A stretch of DNA of 64,000 nt from Chelonoidis abingdonii (lineage: Eukaryota > Chordata > Testudines > Testudinidae), in the NCBI RefSeq assembly GCF_003597395.2, contig NC_133770.1, positions 208,562,536 through 208,626,535 on the forward strand, in the 5' to 3' direction. The notes under the pieces were generated by a model that had not been told where the DNA came from, searched no databases, and was given only the letters and a program-made list of their open reading frames with translations. The number at the start of each line of letters is the position of its first letter. Positions within the stretch are counted from its first letter, which is position 1. Shown here in pieces: positions 21,567-33,376 of the stretch. The position numbers and the translations under genes are program-made.

Positions 21567-21909
21567 GTAAAACAGAGCCATCTGCAGTCAGTTGTCCTGA
21601 TTAATGGGAGTCATCAAAATTCCAACCCACCATTAATGGCCCACACGTTGCATAATTACAATAGGTCCTCAGAGTTATATTTCATATTTCTAGGTTCAGA
21701 TACAAAAGTGGTACGTTTATACAAATAGGATGATCACACTCAGTACATTATAAGCTTTGAGATGGTACCTTACAAGAGACCTTTTGCATGAAGCATATTC
21801 CAATCACATTATATTAAAACTCATTAGCATATTTTCATAAAATCATATAGAGTGCAATGTCACACTTTCAATCAAGCTGCTAGCTCCCAGGGCAAGCCAC
21901 CCTGTTACA

Positions 21910-22549
21910 CTCTTACTTGAACTTTGTACAGTACTGGCACAATGGACCCTGATGTCAGCTGAGCCTGTTGAGTGTCTTAGTAATGATACATCCCACTGTA
22001 CCATATGAAAGGGCGCATCACCTGTTGAGACTAGGCTCACTTCTGCTGCTATTTGGGGGGTGGGCAACAGCAGTTTAATTGAATTCAATTTCACTCCTCT
22101 TTAATTTCAAGTTTAAATCATACTGACAAACCAAGGCAGTTTTAAACAAAAGCACATGATCAAAATCCAGGCTGGGATGGATCCATTAACCTTCTAAGGC
22201 CAACATTTAAACCAGCACACTTAGAAGAAAACACTTTAAATCAAATTATGTCTAGAAATTAGCACTAAACTGGCTATTCGTCAGCCTTCAGCATTTTTCT
22301 TGCTTTTGCATTCTCATTATAAAATATAAGACACGACACCTCTCTCCTATGCTTGGTGTATTGCCTGGTTGCCAATCGCTCCTTTTTTTTTGTCCCAATG
22401 AATAAATGCTGTAGCTCATATTCCTTCCCCCACCTAACAGCTTTGTCGTAGCATTTTAAGTACCTGAAGGGAAATAGAATCTTGTTACTGCACGTTCTTT
22501 TAGGACAAACTTGGACAGTCTTTTTTAAATCAGCTGCACTAACAGTAGG
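21910..22549. other. Intergenic, no recognised feature
   Basis: No gene or clear repeat. The 95-codon minus-strand reading frame at 22274-22561 has no recognisable family. Confidence 0.45.
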
Positions 22550-23275
22550 GTTGCTAGGCATCCGGTTTTGGTTGAAAAGTGACCCTGGTGCTTACTAGGC
22601 CGTTAAAGTCTGCTTGGGGGCATAGCAGGAGCCCAGGGCTAAGGCAGGCTCCCTGCCTGCCCTAGCGCCATGTCGATCCCGGAAGCAGCTGCAAGGTCCC
22701 TGCAGCCCCTAGGCACATGGGCAGCCAAGGAGGCACCGCACGCTGCCCCTGCCCCAGTGCCAGCTCCACAGCTCTCATTGGCTGGGAACCACGACCAATA
22801 GGAGCTGCAGGGGCAGTGCCTGTGAGTATGAGGGCAGTGCAGCAAGCTGCCTGGCCTCAGGGACCTGGCAGCTGCTTCCTGGGAGCTGCAGTAAGCGCCA
22901 CCAGGACCTCCACACCCTCTCCTGCACCCCTACCCCAGCCCTGAGACCCTTCCTGCACCCCAAACACCCCAGCATCCACATCCCAACTCCCTTCCCCAGC
23001 CCAGAGCCCCCTTCTGCACCCCAAACCCTTCATCCCTGGCCCACACCTCCAGCTGGAGACCACACTCCCAACTCCCTGCCCCAGCCCGGAGCCCTCTCCC
23101 ACACCCTTCATCCCCAACCCCACACAGAGCCTGCACCCCGAGTCAGAGCCCTCCGCCTCCTGCTCTGCCCAGTAAAAGTAAGTGAGAGTGAAGGGGATGG
23201 AGTGAGTGGGGGGGCGGGGGAACTGGGGTGTTAAGGTTGCCAACTTTTTAATCGCACAAAACCAAACTTACAGTA
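22550..23275 (+). repeat. GC-rich repeat, same family as 45890-46290
   Basis: It starts tagggttgctaggcatccgg and passes through ggcaggctccctgcctgccct, ctcattggctgggaaccacg and a long cccagcccagagcccc stretch. A second repeat start (ggttgccaactttttaatcg) follows at about 23233. Protein frames on both strands are compositional. I know it as a common turtle repeat but cannot name its class. Confidence 0.5.
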
Positions 23276-25183
23276 AATATATAGCAGGCATCCAAACAAG
23301 TCTGTGTGCATGCCCTATTGGCCAGAGCTCACTGCTGTTATAATCATACAGGTCTTAGTTTACTGACCTGGGTCATTATTACTTCCTGGAGGGTTCAGCA
23401 AGAGTTACACATTTGCTATTGTAACCTACGTGCCTAATAGAGAGATCTCACGTTAAGAGCTATATGGGTTGGGGGTGGCGGGGAGGAATTAGTTATGTCT
23501 GGGTCGTTGTTGGGCAGATGAGCAATTAGGACTCCACATCCAAAAGGTTTTGGAATTGGGGTGGTGTTGGGTATACTCAGTAGATTCCCTGTAGCTGGGC
23601 TCAGATGTGATAATGAAAGTAGTCAGAGCAGCTGCTTTACATAAGGCTGCGTGCCCTGTGTGGGTTGGGCGAAGCTGCGCTGTAAGAGCAGAACGCAGGC
23701 TGTCTTCCCCTCATACTGAAGCATTTTGCAGCAGATCAGTGATATTGAGAAGCCTTGGCCTTGTTGTTTATGGAAATGGGGAAAATGGGAGGAAAAACTA
23801 ATTTTTCATTTTAATTGTAAACTTGGAATGTAGTTTGAGTTTAGCCAAGCTGTTTTAGTTACGTTTCTCATCAAGTTTTCTCTTATGTGCTTATGATGAT
23901 GGAGGAAAGAGTCATTTATATTTTGCTTGTCTTTGTTTCATATTTTCCTTGTAAGTTTGGGTTTTTTAACCTATATACTTAAACTGCATAGTTGGTTAAT
24001 TAGTTAGCAACAGTGGAGGAGGAGGAGTCTGCATGGATTCTAGTTGGAGATTTCGATAAGCAAGTGGCAGGAAGATGTTGCAGTGCTTTTGACGCAGCAG
24101 CCTATAGATTTTGGTGGTCAAACACAGACTCGGGGAACTCAACGTAGCTTTTGGGAACCCTGAGTTTCTTCTCACTGTGGCAGTGGGACTGACCTATTTA
24201 AATTTAATTTTTCTTCATAATCCGCATAAGCATCTTCACAGTTGTACAGAAACAAAGTAGCCATGTTCTGTTGTAGAAGTTTTGGTGTTAAAGTTATTAT
24301 TAATTATGTTGCTTTATTATAAAAGTTTATAAAGTTGGCAATTAAGAATTAAATTAATCCCTTTTGTTCTTTTGGGGCTGGATTGTGGGAAGGCTTATTC
24401 TGTGCAATCCTTACTGCAAAGCCACTGGGATTGAATTATTTTGGGTCTTCATGTGCTTGTCTGTGGGAGTTGTTTATAGGCAGTAAGAGAATGGCAGTGA
24501 AGTAAAACTCTAGCCCCATGGTTCTCACACTTATTTGTCATGCCCCCTCCTGTGTTTATAGTCCTTTAGCACCACCACCACCCCAAGTTTTCCTGTGATT
24601 TAAGATAAATGTTGGTGTAATCCTGAGAGATGAAGGCTTGCATCTGTGATATGAGTAGTTTGTAGAAAATGAATGTGTGAAGGCCCTGTACTTTTTCACA
24701 GGTTTCCAAATTTATAAGGAGGTTCCTCTCCCCCACCTTCCTGAAAAAGAGTTTGAAGGCATTAAGTACCCAGTTCCCATTGAAATTCCTTATCAAATAA
24801 GAGGGTCATTACAAAATTAGATAATGAAAAATTGCTGTACAATATATTGACATATAGGGAAGGTATTTTATACCATCATTTTGTTCTTTGTAATTGCGCT
24901 GTGCATTTGCTTCTGCAATGCTTGATGCGGGGTGGAGAGGATAGTCAAATAGGTGCTTACTTCAGCTGTTTTCCTAGCAGTTTTGATCTCCTTTTAATGG
25001 ATAAAGGGGCTCAGGCTTTTTATACTTAAGAGGAAAGTAGAAACTCGGACCTTAAGACACATGGGATCTGTGAAATACAGCTGAGTAAGCAAGCAGCTCT
25101 CCTGTAGCAATCAGGTTTCAGAGAGTTCTAATTTAAGAATGTGGCTTTACTGAAGGGATTGTTGCTTAATTATTATTTGTATT
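23276..25183. other. Intergenic, no recognised feature
   Basis: AT-rich DNA. A short piece near 24510-24590 (ggttctcacacttatttgtc) may be a hAT fragment. No coding evidence. Confidence 0.4.
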
Positions 25184-25305
25184 ATGCTAATTCCCAAAGA
25201 CTTCATTTGGCATAAGGGCCTCATGCACATGCTCGGTGCTATACAAAAATATTCAAAGATCTAGTCCCTGCCCTGAAGTACTTATAATCTAATCAACAGA
25301 GGTGA
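25184..25305 (+). repeat. Ancient amniote interspersed repeat
   Basis: attatttgtattatgcta, then cataagggcctcatgcacatgc, ggtgctatacaaa and ccctgccctgaagtacttataatcta: the same blocks as 10478-10570 in a longer copy. Confidence 0.5.
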
Positions 25306-25369
25306 CCAAGCAAATATTCAAGGGACATGTTTTCAGGCAAAAAGGAGGAGGCTGTGTGCTGGTGTAACG

Positions 25370-25460
25370 CCGACAGACTCTGTTCATCAACAGTGGGATC
25401 AAACCAGGCACCTCTGGAGCTTAGCGCATGAGCCTCTACCACGTGAGCTAAAACCCAATT
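25370..25460 (-). repeat. tRNA-derived SINE head
   Basis: On the minus strand an A box (TAGCTCACGTGGTAGAGG) and a B box (GGTTTGATCCC) stand at tRNA-like spacing. The structure does not close into a cloverleaf with an acceptor stem, so it is a SINE head and not a working tRNA gene. Confidence 0.5.
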
Positions 25461-25720
25461 TCCTCTTAGAGGTTAAAAAAATGAGTCTGCTCTACAGCCT
25501 TAGCTAAGTGGTCTCAGTGCCACTAGATGGGGCAGAACACCACACCCAGGAGGTGTGTGGGTTACACTGGCATTCTAAGGGATGTTGGTTGGTTTTTGCT
25601 CATCTCTTATTTCCTACTTCAAAGGGAAAAAAAGATACTGAGATGTTAGTTACTGCTTTTCTAAGAGCACAGGTGCAACTGAGAAGGGTAAAGGCACTAG
25701 GAATAAGGCAGGGGCCAAAG

Positions 25721-26208
25721 AGGGGGTACATCTACACTGCAATTGAAAACCCATGGCTAGCCTGGGCTAGCTGACTGGGGCTTGTGGGGCTCAGGCCAAG
25801 GGGCTGTTTAACTGCAGTGCAGACATCCAGGCTCAGGCTGGTGCCTGGGCTCTAGGAACCCGTGAGATGGGAGGGTCCCAGACAGGGCCGGCTCCAGCAT
25901 CTTTGCCGCCCCAAGTGGCCAAAATAAAAGGACGCGATCAACGGCACTTCGGCTCCAACTCTACGGCCGCCACTTCATTCTTCGGCAGCACGTCCTTCCC
26001 TCCTGAAGAGCCGGACATGCCGCCCCTTTCTGTTGGCCACCCCAAGCACCTCCTTGCTGCGCTGGTGCCTGGAGCTGGCCCTGATCCCAGAGCTCAGGCT
26101 GAAATATGTAGACCACAATTAAACAGCCTCTGAAGCCTGAGCCCTGTGAGTCCAATTCAGCTGGCATGGGCCAGCTGCAGCTGTCTAATTGCAGAGTAGA
26201 CATGCCCT
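25721..26208. mobile_element. Palindromic MITE split by another MITE
   Basis: The outer ends agggggtacatctacactgc and the inverse of gcagagtagacatgccct are inverted copies. Both arms carry the motifs cagctgac/ggccagctg and ggctgtttaa/ttaaacagcc. The centre holds a separate 201-bp hAT MITE (25883-26083). A half copy is at 2492-2625. Confidence 0.7.
25883..26083. mobile_element. hAT-type MITE (cagggccggctcc family)
   Basis: Ends cagggccggctccag … ctggagctggccctg are inverted repeats. The flanks gtcccaga (25875-25882) and atcccaga (26084-26091) form a 7/8 TSD inside the older palindromic MITE. Relatives: 39086-39366 and 63128-63458. Confidence 0.85.
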
Positions 26209-26213
26209 GAGAG

Positions 26214-29200
26214 GCCCACTCAGCATAGGTTTAGGGAGAGGAGTCGAGTTGAGCTACCAGAGAATTGAAGGAAGAAGGGGCAGAATCACCAAGAGACTGG
26301 GAGGGTGAAAAAGACAGATTTTCTGATGGTGAAGGTAAGAGGGGGGATGTGGATTTGGGTAGATGTTTTGGACTACCAGGAAAATAAGCTATATGAAAAG
26401 GCCCCTTCAAACGTGTATCAGGAGCATGATTTGAATTTGGCTTGGGACAGCTCTGGTTGGCAGAACTGAGGTAATCCTAGAGGTAACAGGCAGAGTTGGT
26501 TGCAGTGTTTCAACTGACTCTTTTGGTTAAATAAAAAAGATGCAGTTATGTCACTTTCCCTGAAATCAGGTCAAAAATACAGAAGTTTCAAACTGACGTT
26601 TTTGTTGCCACTTTGGTTTCTATAGACCAAGAATTGTGCATTTTTTCAGATTTTATTTTTTCCCCTTCTCTTAGTCTTTACTTTTCCTTCCTCATTTCTT
26701 TTTCCACTGGAGAAAGGAGGAGAAGGGGAAAGAAGAGACTCCCTTTCTACTCATTTTCCACCTTTTCTTTCTGGGGGACGGGGGGAGAGGGAGGAGAACA
26801 GGGAAAGGTAAAATACACACAATTCTGTTTTCAAAAGCCAAAATGAAATAAAAATTTCAGATTTTTCATCAAAATGTGAAGTTTTTTATGAAATAAAATT
26901 GGATTTTTCCACCCGCTCTGAGAACAGGAAAAAAAAAACTGTTTCACTCCAGCAGTATTCATGCTTGTTTCTCCTGTAGATTGTTTATCTCTGATTTTAA
27001 GGAGTTTTAGTCAGACATGGATTAAGGTATTCTTTACATCATATTTTTCAATTTCTATTAAGTCCTTTTGTGGTTATTGAGTGAGACATTTCATTGCGTC
27101 ACAAGTGTCTTTCATCCGGGAACCATCTAAAAAGCTTTAAAAACCATTAAGATATCCTCACAGCCACAGTGTTGGGTAGATGAACATTATTTTATGGAAG
27201 GGGATGTTAAGTAATTGTAGGACAGGCAATAAGGAGAAGGGAGAACCTTAAGTCAGGAAATAAGTTGGATAAATAAGTTAAGGATATAATGAGGTTTCTG
27301 CCATGCTTGAAATTCAAATTACCTGTCACACTGTTAAAAATATTAAATAAATGTTTTGGAACGTTACTGACCAAGATGAGCAAACTGCATGGAACTGGAT
27401 TCAGCCATTTATTTATCAGACATACTGCAAATATTTCTCTTCTTCTTGCATATCTTCATAGACATCTTTAACCTGTGCAGATGTTACTACAAGTTTTAAC
27501 AGCTGAATTCACAGGTGGACAGCTGTGTGCAAGGCACCTGCAAAAAATAATTAAACTAACTAAAAATAATAGGATTTTAAAATAACTCATTAGAGGATTG
27601 CAGCGGTCATGTATAAAGACACTCCCATGTTCCAGGCTACAACTAAAGCACCAACATTCTTATGAATTGCTCAGATATTAAGATGCATTGGAGATGGTCT
27701 CACAGAAATTCCTGTGGCCTGAACTCGTGAGAAGATCATTGGAAACCTGAGGCAGACAGTCCAGAGCCAAAGTTTGCCATACACTAAAGCAGAGGGGCCC
27801 CAGCATGTGTAGATGCATAGCTCTAATGTGGTCTTTGTCTTTAACCATCTCCTATTGCCTTCCCCCTTGCCAACAATGCCAGACTTGATGCCACTTTCAT
27901 TTCTTTCTCCTACTTCAATCTTGGTGCCTTCCTCCTTGCAACCCCCTATGTATTGGGAATGTCCACCCAGTCTGCCACCCCCCTCTCCAGTCAAAGCCAC
28001 CTGAAAGACCCACAAATATGAATATTACCAAACTGTGAGAAATAAAGTTATCTAAACCAACTTCTTCCTCTAGGTCTCCCACGGCATCTTGCCTTCCTCC
28101 ATCTGTCTTCTACACTATGGGCTCATGCTCAGATGGCTGATTCTTGGCTGTCTCCACCCAGTGTAATTTAGAGATGCCTCTAGGCTACACTAAATTATGT
28201 AGGTTTATAACAGCCCCTTAGGGCCCATTACACAAGGTGGGGATCAGCAGAGTAGAGTGTACTCCAGCTACATTTGCATGTAAAACTTTGCATGAATTCT
28301 GCATAAGAGGATTTGGCTCAAGTGGTGGAGGCCTATGTTTTGAAAGAGTATGGGTCTAGCAGAGGTGATGCATGGGAGGGTATGTGGGGTCAAGCACCCT
28401 CCCCACCCCACTTGGCTTGCTGAGGGGGGAGAGGGTTCCCTTCTTCCACTCCACCCCCTCTCTCAGCCAGCTGGGCCAGGCAGGGCCAGCTGCTTCTCTT
28501 GCTGGTTGCTCTGGAGCAGCCAACTTCAGCCACACGAGAAGCGGCTCCCTTCCAGTCACTGCCCAGCCCAGCTGCCAGGGAGAGAAGCCGAACATGCCAG
28601 GGGTGGGGAAGAGGCACAGAGGGGGAAAGACAGAGCCTCCCTCCTGCAGGTAACGTGGGGAAGAGAAAGCACAACAGCCCAGGCTGGCTGCAGGGAGAGG
28701 GGGGCTGTCACTGGGCAGAGAAGACATTTGGGGCGGTCACATGTCCTCCACTTTTGAGATTGTTCCCCCCTCTATATGGGGAGGCACGAGTTGTCTATGA
28801 CCTAGGCCTAGAACTGAGTTTTCTGTAATAACTAACTGTCTGATTTGCAGCAGATGAATTCATTACAAACACACAGGGGGGTTTATCCACCTTCATACTT
28901 CTGTTGGCTCATTTATTTTTCAGACAGCTACCTCATGTCCAGAGGGGAACAGACAGTCTGAGTGAGGAAGCTGCCAGAACACATGTGGCGTGTTCACAGC
29001 GATACACTCTTCAAACTCTTGTAACAATACATTTGGGGAACTCACACTTGTTATATTAGATAATGAATTATGCTGCTTTGTGGCTACAAGAGTGATGTAA
29101 CTCAGTAAATTATTATGACCCTTTTCAGATGACTTGGTTTCTAAATATGTTGCAGAGCCTATATGATGGAGGCCAACGTGGTGTATGTGCAGCAACACAG

Positions 29201-29399
29201 CATCTCACTGCAAAGTAGTAATATCTTTCCACCCCAGCTATTGGAAAAACCAACATGTATGTCCTGAAAACTGAGCAGGCTGTTGCATGACGTGCTCAGA
29301 GTAAGATCAGGACAAAAGTGACCTTTAAGATCATCCTTCTTTTCAGACAGAAACGAGACCTATTGTGAGAGACTAATTGTTCATCACAGCTGACTCCCT
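26214..29399. other. Intergenic; GC-rich patch at 28330-28760
   Basis: Mostly AT-rich and without recognised genes. The GC-rich patch gives overlapping open frames on both strands (up to 135 codons) and contains tgtcctccacttttgag-type sequence, which I take for a repeat. It might also be a small CpG-poor regulatory block; nothing shows this. Confidence 0.35.
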
Positions 29400-29905
29400 T
29401 CCATGCAGTGGAAGATACAGTAGGAAAACATATATACACAGAGAACATGAAAAAATGGGTGTTGCCATACCAACTGTAACAGTAATTAAGGTGAGCTATT
29501 ATCAGCAGAAGAAAAAAACTTTTGTAGTGATAATCAGGATGTCATAATGTCATTGTGTCATTACACAAAGTAAAACTGTTTTCCCAATGCTAATTTTTCC
29601 CTCTACTGTTACTCACACTTTGTCATTGTGATTATCACAACAACAGTTTTTCTTCTTCTGCTGCTGCTAATAGCTCGCCTTAATTAATTAATTACCCTCA
29701 TTACAGTTGGTATGGCAACACGCATTTTTTCATGTACTCTGGGTGTGTATATATATATATCTTCCTACTGCATGCATCCGATGAAGTGGGTTTTAGCCCA
29801 CAAAAGCTTATGCTCAAATAAATGTGTTAGTCTCTAAGGTGCCACAAGGACTCCTCCTTCTTTTTGCTCATATAGACTAACACGGCTACCACTCTGAAAC
29901 CTTGT
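29400..29905 (+). mobile_element. Fold-back Penelope-like element, family A
   Basis: A left arm (about 29400-29535, minus orientation) is the inverted copy of a right arm (about 29620-29773), sharing for example ttgccataccaactgtaac with gttacagttggtatggcaac. The right arm runs on through a ribozyme-like core (29778-29815, with CCGATGA and CAAAA in place of CTGATGA and CGAAA) into the tail ggtgccacaaggactcctcc … ggctaccactctgaaac. Confidence 0.8.
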
Positions 29906-30973
29906 ACCACTAGGACTCTCTTCCCCTTGCAGCAGAGGCTGCATCATTGAGATAGCAAGAATTACTCTTACCACTGCCTCACACTAACAAATTCCTTCCC
30001 CTGCACCGAGAATTTTGGAGCTATCGTAGTCTTGAAAACTGCTCTAAGCCTACTTCAGAGTTCCCAAACAGTAGCACTAGTTCCTCCGTGCTCTCAAACG
30101 GCACCATCTCCACAACCCACCTAGCCCTAATGTAATCACAGAGCTTGCTCTAGCTGAGGCTGAGGAAGTGGATTAATGTCATAGAAATTATTTTAACTAG
30201 ACAGGATGCAATTCTGCTCCAGTCTTCAAAAAGGTAACATGGAGACACCCAATTTACAGACATCAAAGAGACCACAGTAATTGTTTTTGGCAACTGTACC
30301 AAAGCAAATAGACTGCCGCTGCACACGCTCAAAATGAAATGGCAAAGCCATTGGTTGTTCCCGGGGAGGTGAAATTCATTTCAGACTGGTTTTGTTGTCC
30401 TTGTTAGTCCAGATGTTTTCTTTGTAGTTCTCTGCTGGACTTTCAATTAGGTAATGTTGATTAAAAACCGCATTCTTAGTACTTGAAAGTCAGATTTCTC
30501 CTGCTTGTTTTAGGCAAGCTCCATAGTCATTCCTGTGGATTTATGTATCTACCTCTATTATTCTCAGTTGAAAACTGGTGTTATTGGTCTGGCTCCAAAT
30601 GACTAGAGGAGACCACTGACCCCATCAGGCTACCTGACTTGTAGTGGGCTTACAGAAGGAAGAGGAAATGGCATTCATCATGAGAGACGGCAGTCAGCTA
30701 TGGAACAATATCAGTAGTCAGAAAAAACACACCTTGTTTTCCTTTTCTAGCTTCTCCCAGGTGGTAGTTTCTGCAAACCAGAACTCGTGAAGTTTGGCCC
30801 TAGATCCAGAGCCAGAATATCAGTTCAAAGCCATTTCTACTGAGAAAACACACTGTACCGTGGCATCAGAATTTAGGGGGACTTTTGGGGAGGGGGAAAA
30901 AGCATATCACACTAAACAGCAAACATCAGCTAGGTGCAGCAATAGCTGCAGTGAATCCTGATGCTATTGCCTT
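29906..30973. other. Intergenic, no recognised feature
   Basis: No gene, clear repeat or regulatory element recognised. Confidence 0.45.
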
Positions 30974-30981
30974 GTCTAGAG

Positions 30982-31639
30982 CAGCGGTAGGTAAACTAAG
31001 GCCTGCGGGACTGTCCGGCCCGGGCCTCGAGCTCCTGGCGCAGTGGTTAGCCTTCGGCCCCCACTTGTGCTGTTCTCCCTCCCCCGCATCCTCAGCTTGC
31101 TCGCTCCACCGACGGCACAATGCTCTGGGCAACGGGGCTGTGAGCTCCTGGGGCAGTGCAACTGCAGAGTCCAACCTGACCCAGTGCTCTGTGTTGCATG
31201 GTGGCGGTGGTGGTGGCAGTGTAGCCCAGTTCCAGCCAGATAGTGCGGCTGTAGTGCCACCAGCCAGCAGTGCTCCTGGCAGTGTGGTAGGGGAGCAGTG
31301 GGGGTTGGATAGAGGGCAGAGGTGTTCGGGGTGGTGGTCGGGGGCAGGAGGAAGAATGGTGATCGGGGGGAAATGGGGTTGAATGGGGGCAAGAGTCCCA
31401 GGGGGGCAGTCAGGGGCCAGGGAGAAGGGGTGGCTGGCTGGGGCAGGGGTCCTGGGGGGCCATCAGGAATGAGAGGAGGGGTTGGATGGGGCAGCAGGGG
31501 TCTGGGGGCAGGGTGTGTGGATGGGGCAGGGGGCGGGCAAACAGGAGGTGGGGGCCACGATCCCCTCCCCTAACCAGCCCAACATACATTTTACAAAACC
31601 TGATGCAGCCCTCAGGCCAAAAAGTTTGCCTGCCCCCTG
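30982..31639. mobile_element. hAT-type MITE, GC-rich
   Basis: Ends cagcggtaggtaaactaagg … agtttgcctgccccctg are partial inverted repeats. Flanks gtctagag and atctagtt agree at 5 of 8 bases, a decayed TSD. The G-rich interior creates false frames of 138-165 codons on both strands. Confidence 0.7.
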
Positions 31640-31718
31640 ATCTAGTTTAATAGTTAGTGAGTGATGTGTAAATCTACAGCACAGTGCAGGGTTTGGTGTG
31701 TGGACTCTGCTCCCAGGC

Positions 31719-32456
31719 TGTCAAACAGATAGTTAAGGGTTAATGCCTCTTCTACCTGTAAAGGGTTAAGAAGTTCACCTAGCCTAGCTGACACCTGACC
31801 AGAGGAACCAATGGGGGAACAAGATGTTTCAAAAGGAAGGAGGGAAGTTTTCCTTTGTTGAGAGTTTCAGTTTCAGCCGGAGTGAAAAAGATCAAGGAAC
31901 CAGCCTCTTATCAGAGTAGTAAGTTTTAGAAAGGGATAAATAGGTTTATGTTTATTTTCTTTGTAACTTGTCTTGGTACCATTAAGGGAATTATCAAAAT
32001 TGGGTATTTGGGTATTTTTTGTGTAACTAAATTTGTGGCCAGGGGAACCTCCTCTGTGTTTCGAATCTGTTGTCTGTGAGAGTAGCTGGTATGCTAATCT
32101 CTCCCAGAGGGTTTTCTTTTACCTTTCTTTTCTTTAATTAAAAGTCTTTCTTAATACCTGATTGATTTTTCCTTGTTTTTTAGATCCAAGGGAATTGGAT
32201 CTGGAATCACCAAGAACTGGTGGGGGAAAGGAGTGGGGATGGTTAAATTCTCCTTGTGTTAAGATCCAAGGGGTTGGATCGGTGTTCACCAGAAACTTGG
32301 TGAAAAAGTCTCTCAAGGCTACCCTGGGAGGGAAGGTTTTGGGAGAAAAGGGGGTGATCCAGACGGAGGATCTAAGCTAGTAATTAAGCTTAGAAGTGTC
32401 CGTGCAGGTCCCCACATCTGTACCCTAAAGTTCAGAGTGGGGACGGAACCTTGACA
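31719..32456 (+). mobile_element. Solo LTR with 5-bp TSD
   Basis: 738 bp with ends TGTCAAAC … ACCTTGACA, flanked by identical caggc (31714-31718 and 32457-32461). AATTAAA near 32137 could serve as its polyadenylation signal. There is no internal coding region. A 5-bp TSD suits a gypsy-type or endogenous-retrovirus-type element; the sequence does not decide which. Confidence 0.75.
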
Positions 32457-33193
32457 CAGGCATTAAAAGTTCTCCGGGGCATTCTGATCTGCTCTGCTTT
32501 GACATGGGGTTAGATCAAAATGCCCTTGGGAACTTGTAGTGCACAATAGCAGGTCCGTGCAGACAGTCAGTGTGAGACAAGCTCTGCAGATGCACATCCC
32601 AGCTCGCCATGCACCATCTGGTGGGCTAGACAAGCTGTAAGTGAACTCTGACTAACTCTAGGGTCACTGAAACATCTACTTGCTGCTCACAAACCTCAAG
32701 AACTTCAGGGCAGAACAAAAGTGCCCAGGATATTGTACTGTCCACCATTCAACATTCCCCCCACCCTAAGTTTTGCTTATGGATTTGGAGTCCATTAGAA
32801 TTCAAAATAAAGAAAGAGGGAGTTTGACTTGCAGCAACCACCCAAAGTCACACCTACCCTCCTATGGGCACAACCACTGCTCAAACTGGCTGTGTCAAAC
32901 ATGAAAGGACTGACGGCCTGACCAACTCCAGGCAGTGATGGGGCCAGTGTAATTATTATGGCTGCTCAGGGCTGTGCTACACCAAACCTCTTAAGGTACA
33001 GTAGAGCAGCAGATGAACCATGACTTGGATGCACATGCTGAACTTCAGCTGCTAAGCCCTGGACAGGTCCAAGTAACCATTCAGCTAGGTGGCTAAAGTG
33101 AAGGGATCTTTTACTAGGGCTGGCAGAAAGGAAAGGTTGCAAATACCCTAGATATGCTGGCTTAACCAGCTACGCTTCAGGGTTGTACACAGT

Positions 33194-33376
33194 GAATCAT
33201 AGCCTATCAGCGTTGGAAGGGCCCTCAAGCGGTCATCTAGTCCAAACCCCTGCTCAAAGCAGGACCAATCCCCAGACAGGTTTTGCCCCAGATCCCTAAA
33301 TGGCCCCCTCAAGGATTGAAGTCACAACCCTGGGTTTAGCAGGCCAATGCTCAAACCACTAAGCTATCCCTCCCCC
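33194..33376 (-). mobile_element. tRNA-derived SINE with CR1-like tail
   Basis: The minus strand starts GGGGGAGGGATAGCTTAGTGG with A box TAGCTTAGTGG (33356-33366), a B-box-like element at 33313-33329, and a 3' part containing ggattggtcctgctttgagc … ttggactagatgaccgctt … cttccaacgctga, the CR1 tail. Tortoise SINEs with a tRNA head and a CR1 3' end are known and are thought to move with CR1 machinery. Confidence 0.8.

Larger units (their letters stand above)
20382..21909 (+). mobile_element. LTR-type element (solo LTR) carrying two PLE insertions
   Basis: Termini TGTGACGGG … CCTGTTACA form an imperfect inverted repeat with TG…CA ends. Flanks ctctc and ctctt agree at 4 of 5 bases, a possible TSD. 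Without the two nested PLE insertions the element is about 1.2 kb. There is no gag, pol or env coding sequence, as expected of a solo LTR. The orientation is assumed. Confidence 0.55.

Noticed and set aside
21155..21580. CRISPR-like repeated units
   Set aside because: The repeats are two PLE tails with their own TSDs, in an animal genome.
22857..23243. 128-codon Gly-rich minus-strand frame
   Set aside because: Simple translation of a GC-rich repeat present also at 45890-46290.
28350..28757. 135-codon plus and 123-codon minus frames
   Set aside because: Overlapping frames in a GC-rich patch, no domain, no exon signals; probably a repeat.
30885..31392. Overlapping frames of 138-165 codons on both strands
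   Set aside because: They lie inside a GC-rich hAT MITE; open on both strands because stop codons are rare in such composition.
33300..33376. Possible tRNA gene on the minus strand
   Set aside because: It has A and B boxes but no proper acceptor stem and continues into a CR1-like tail, so it is a SINE head.
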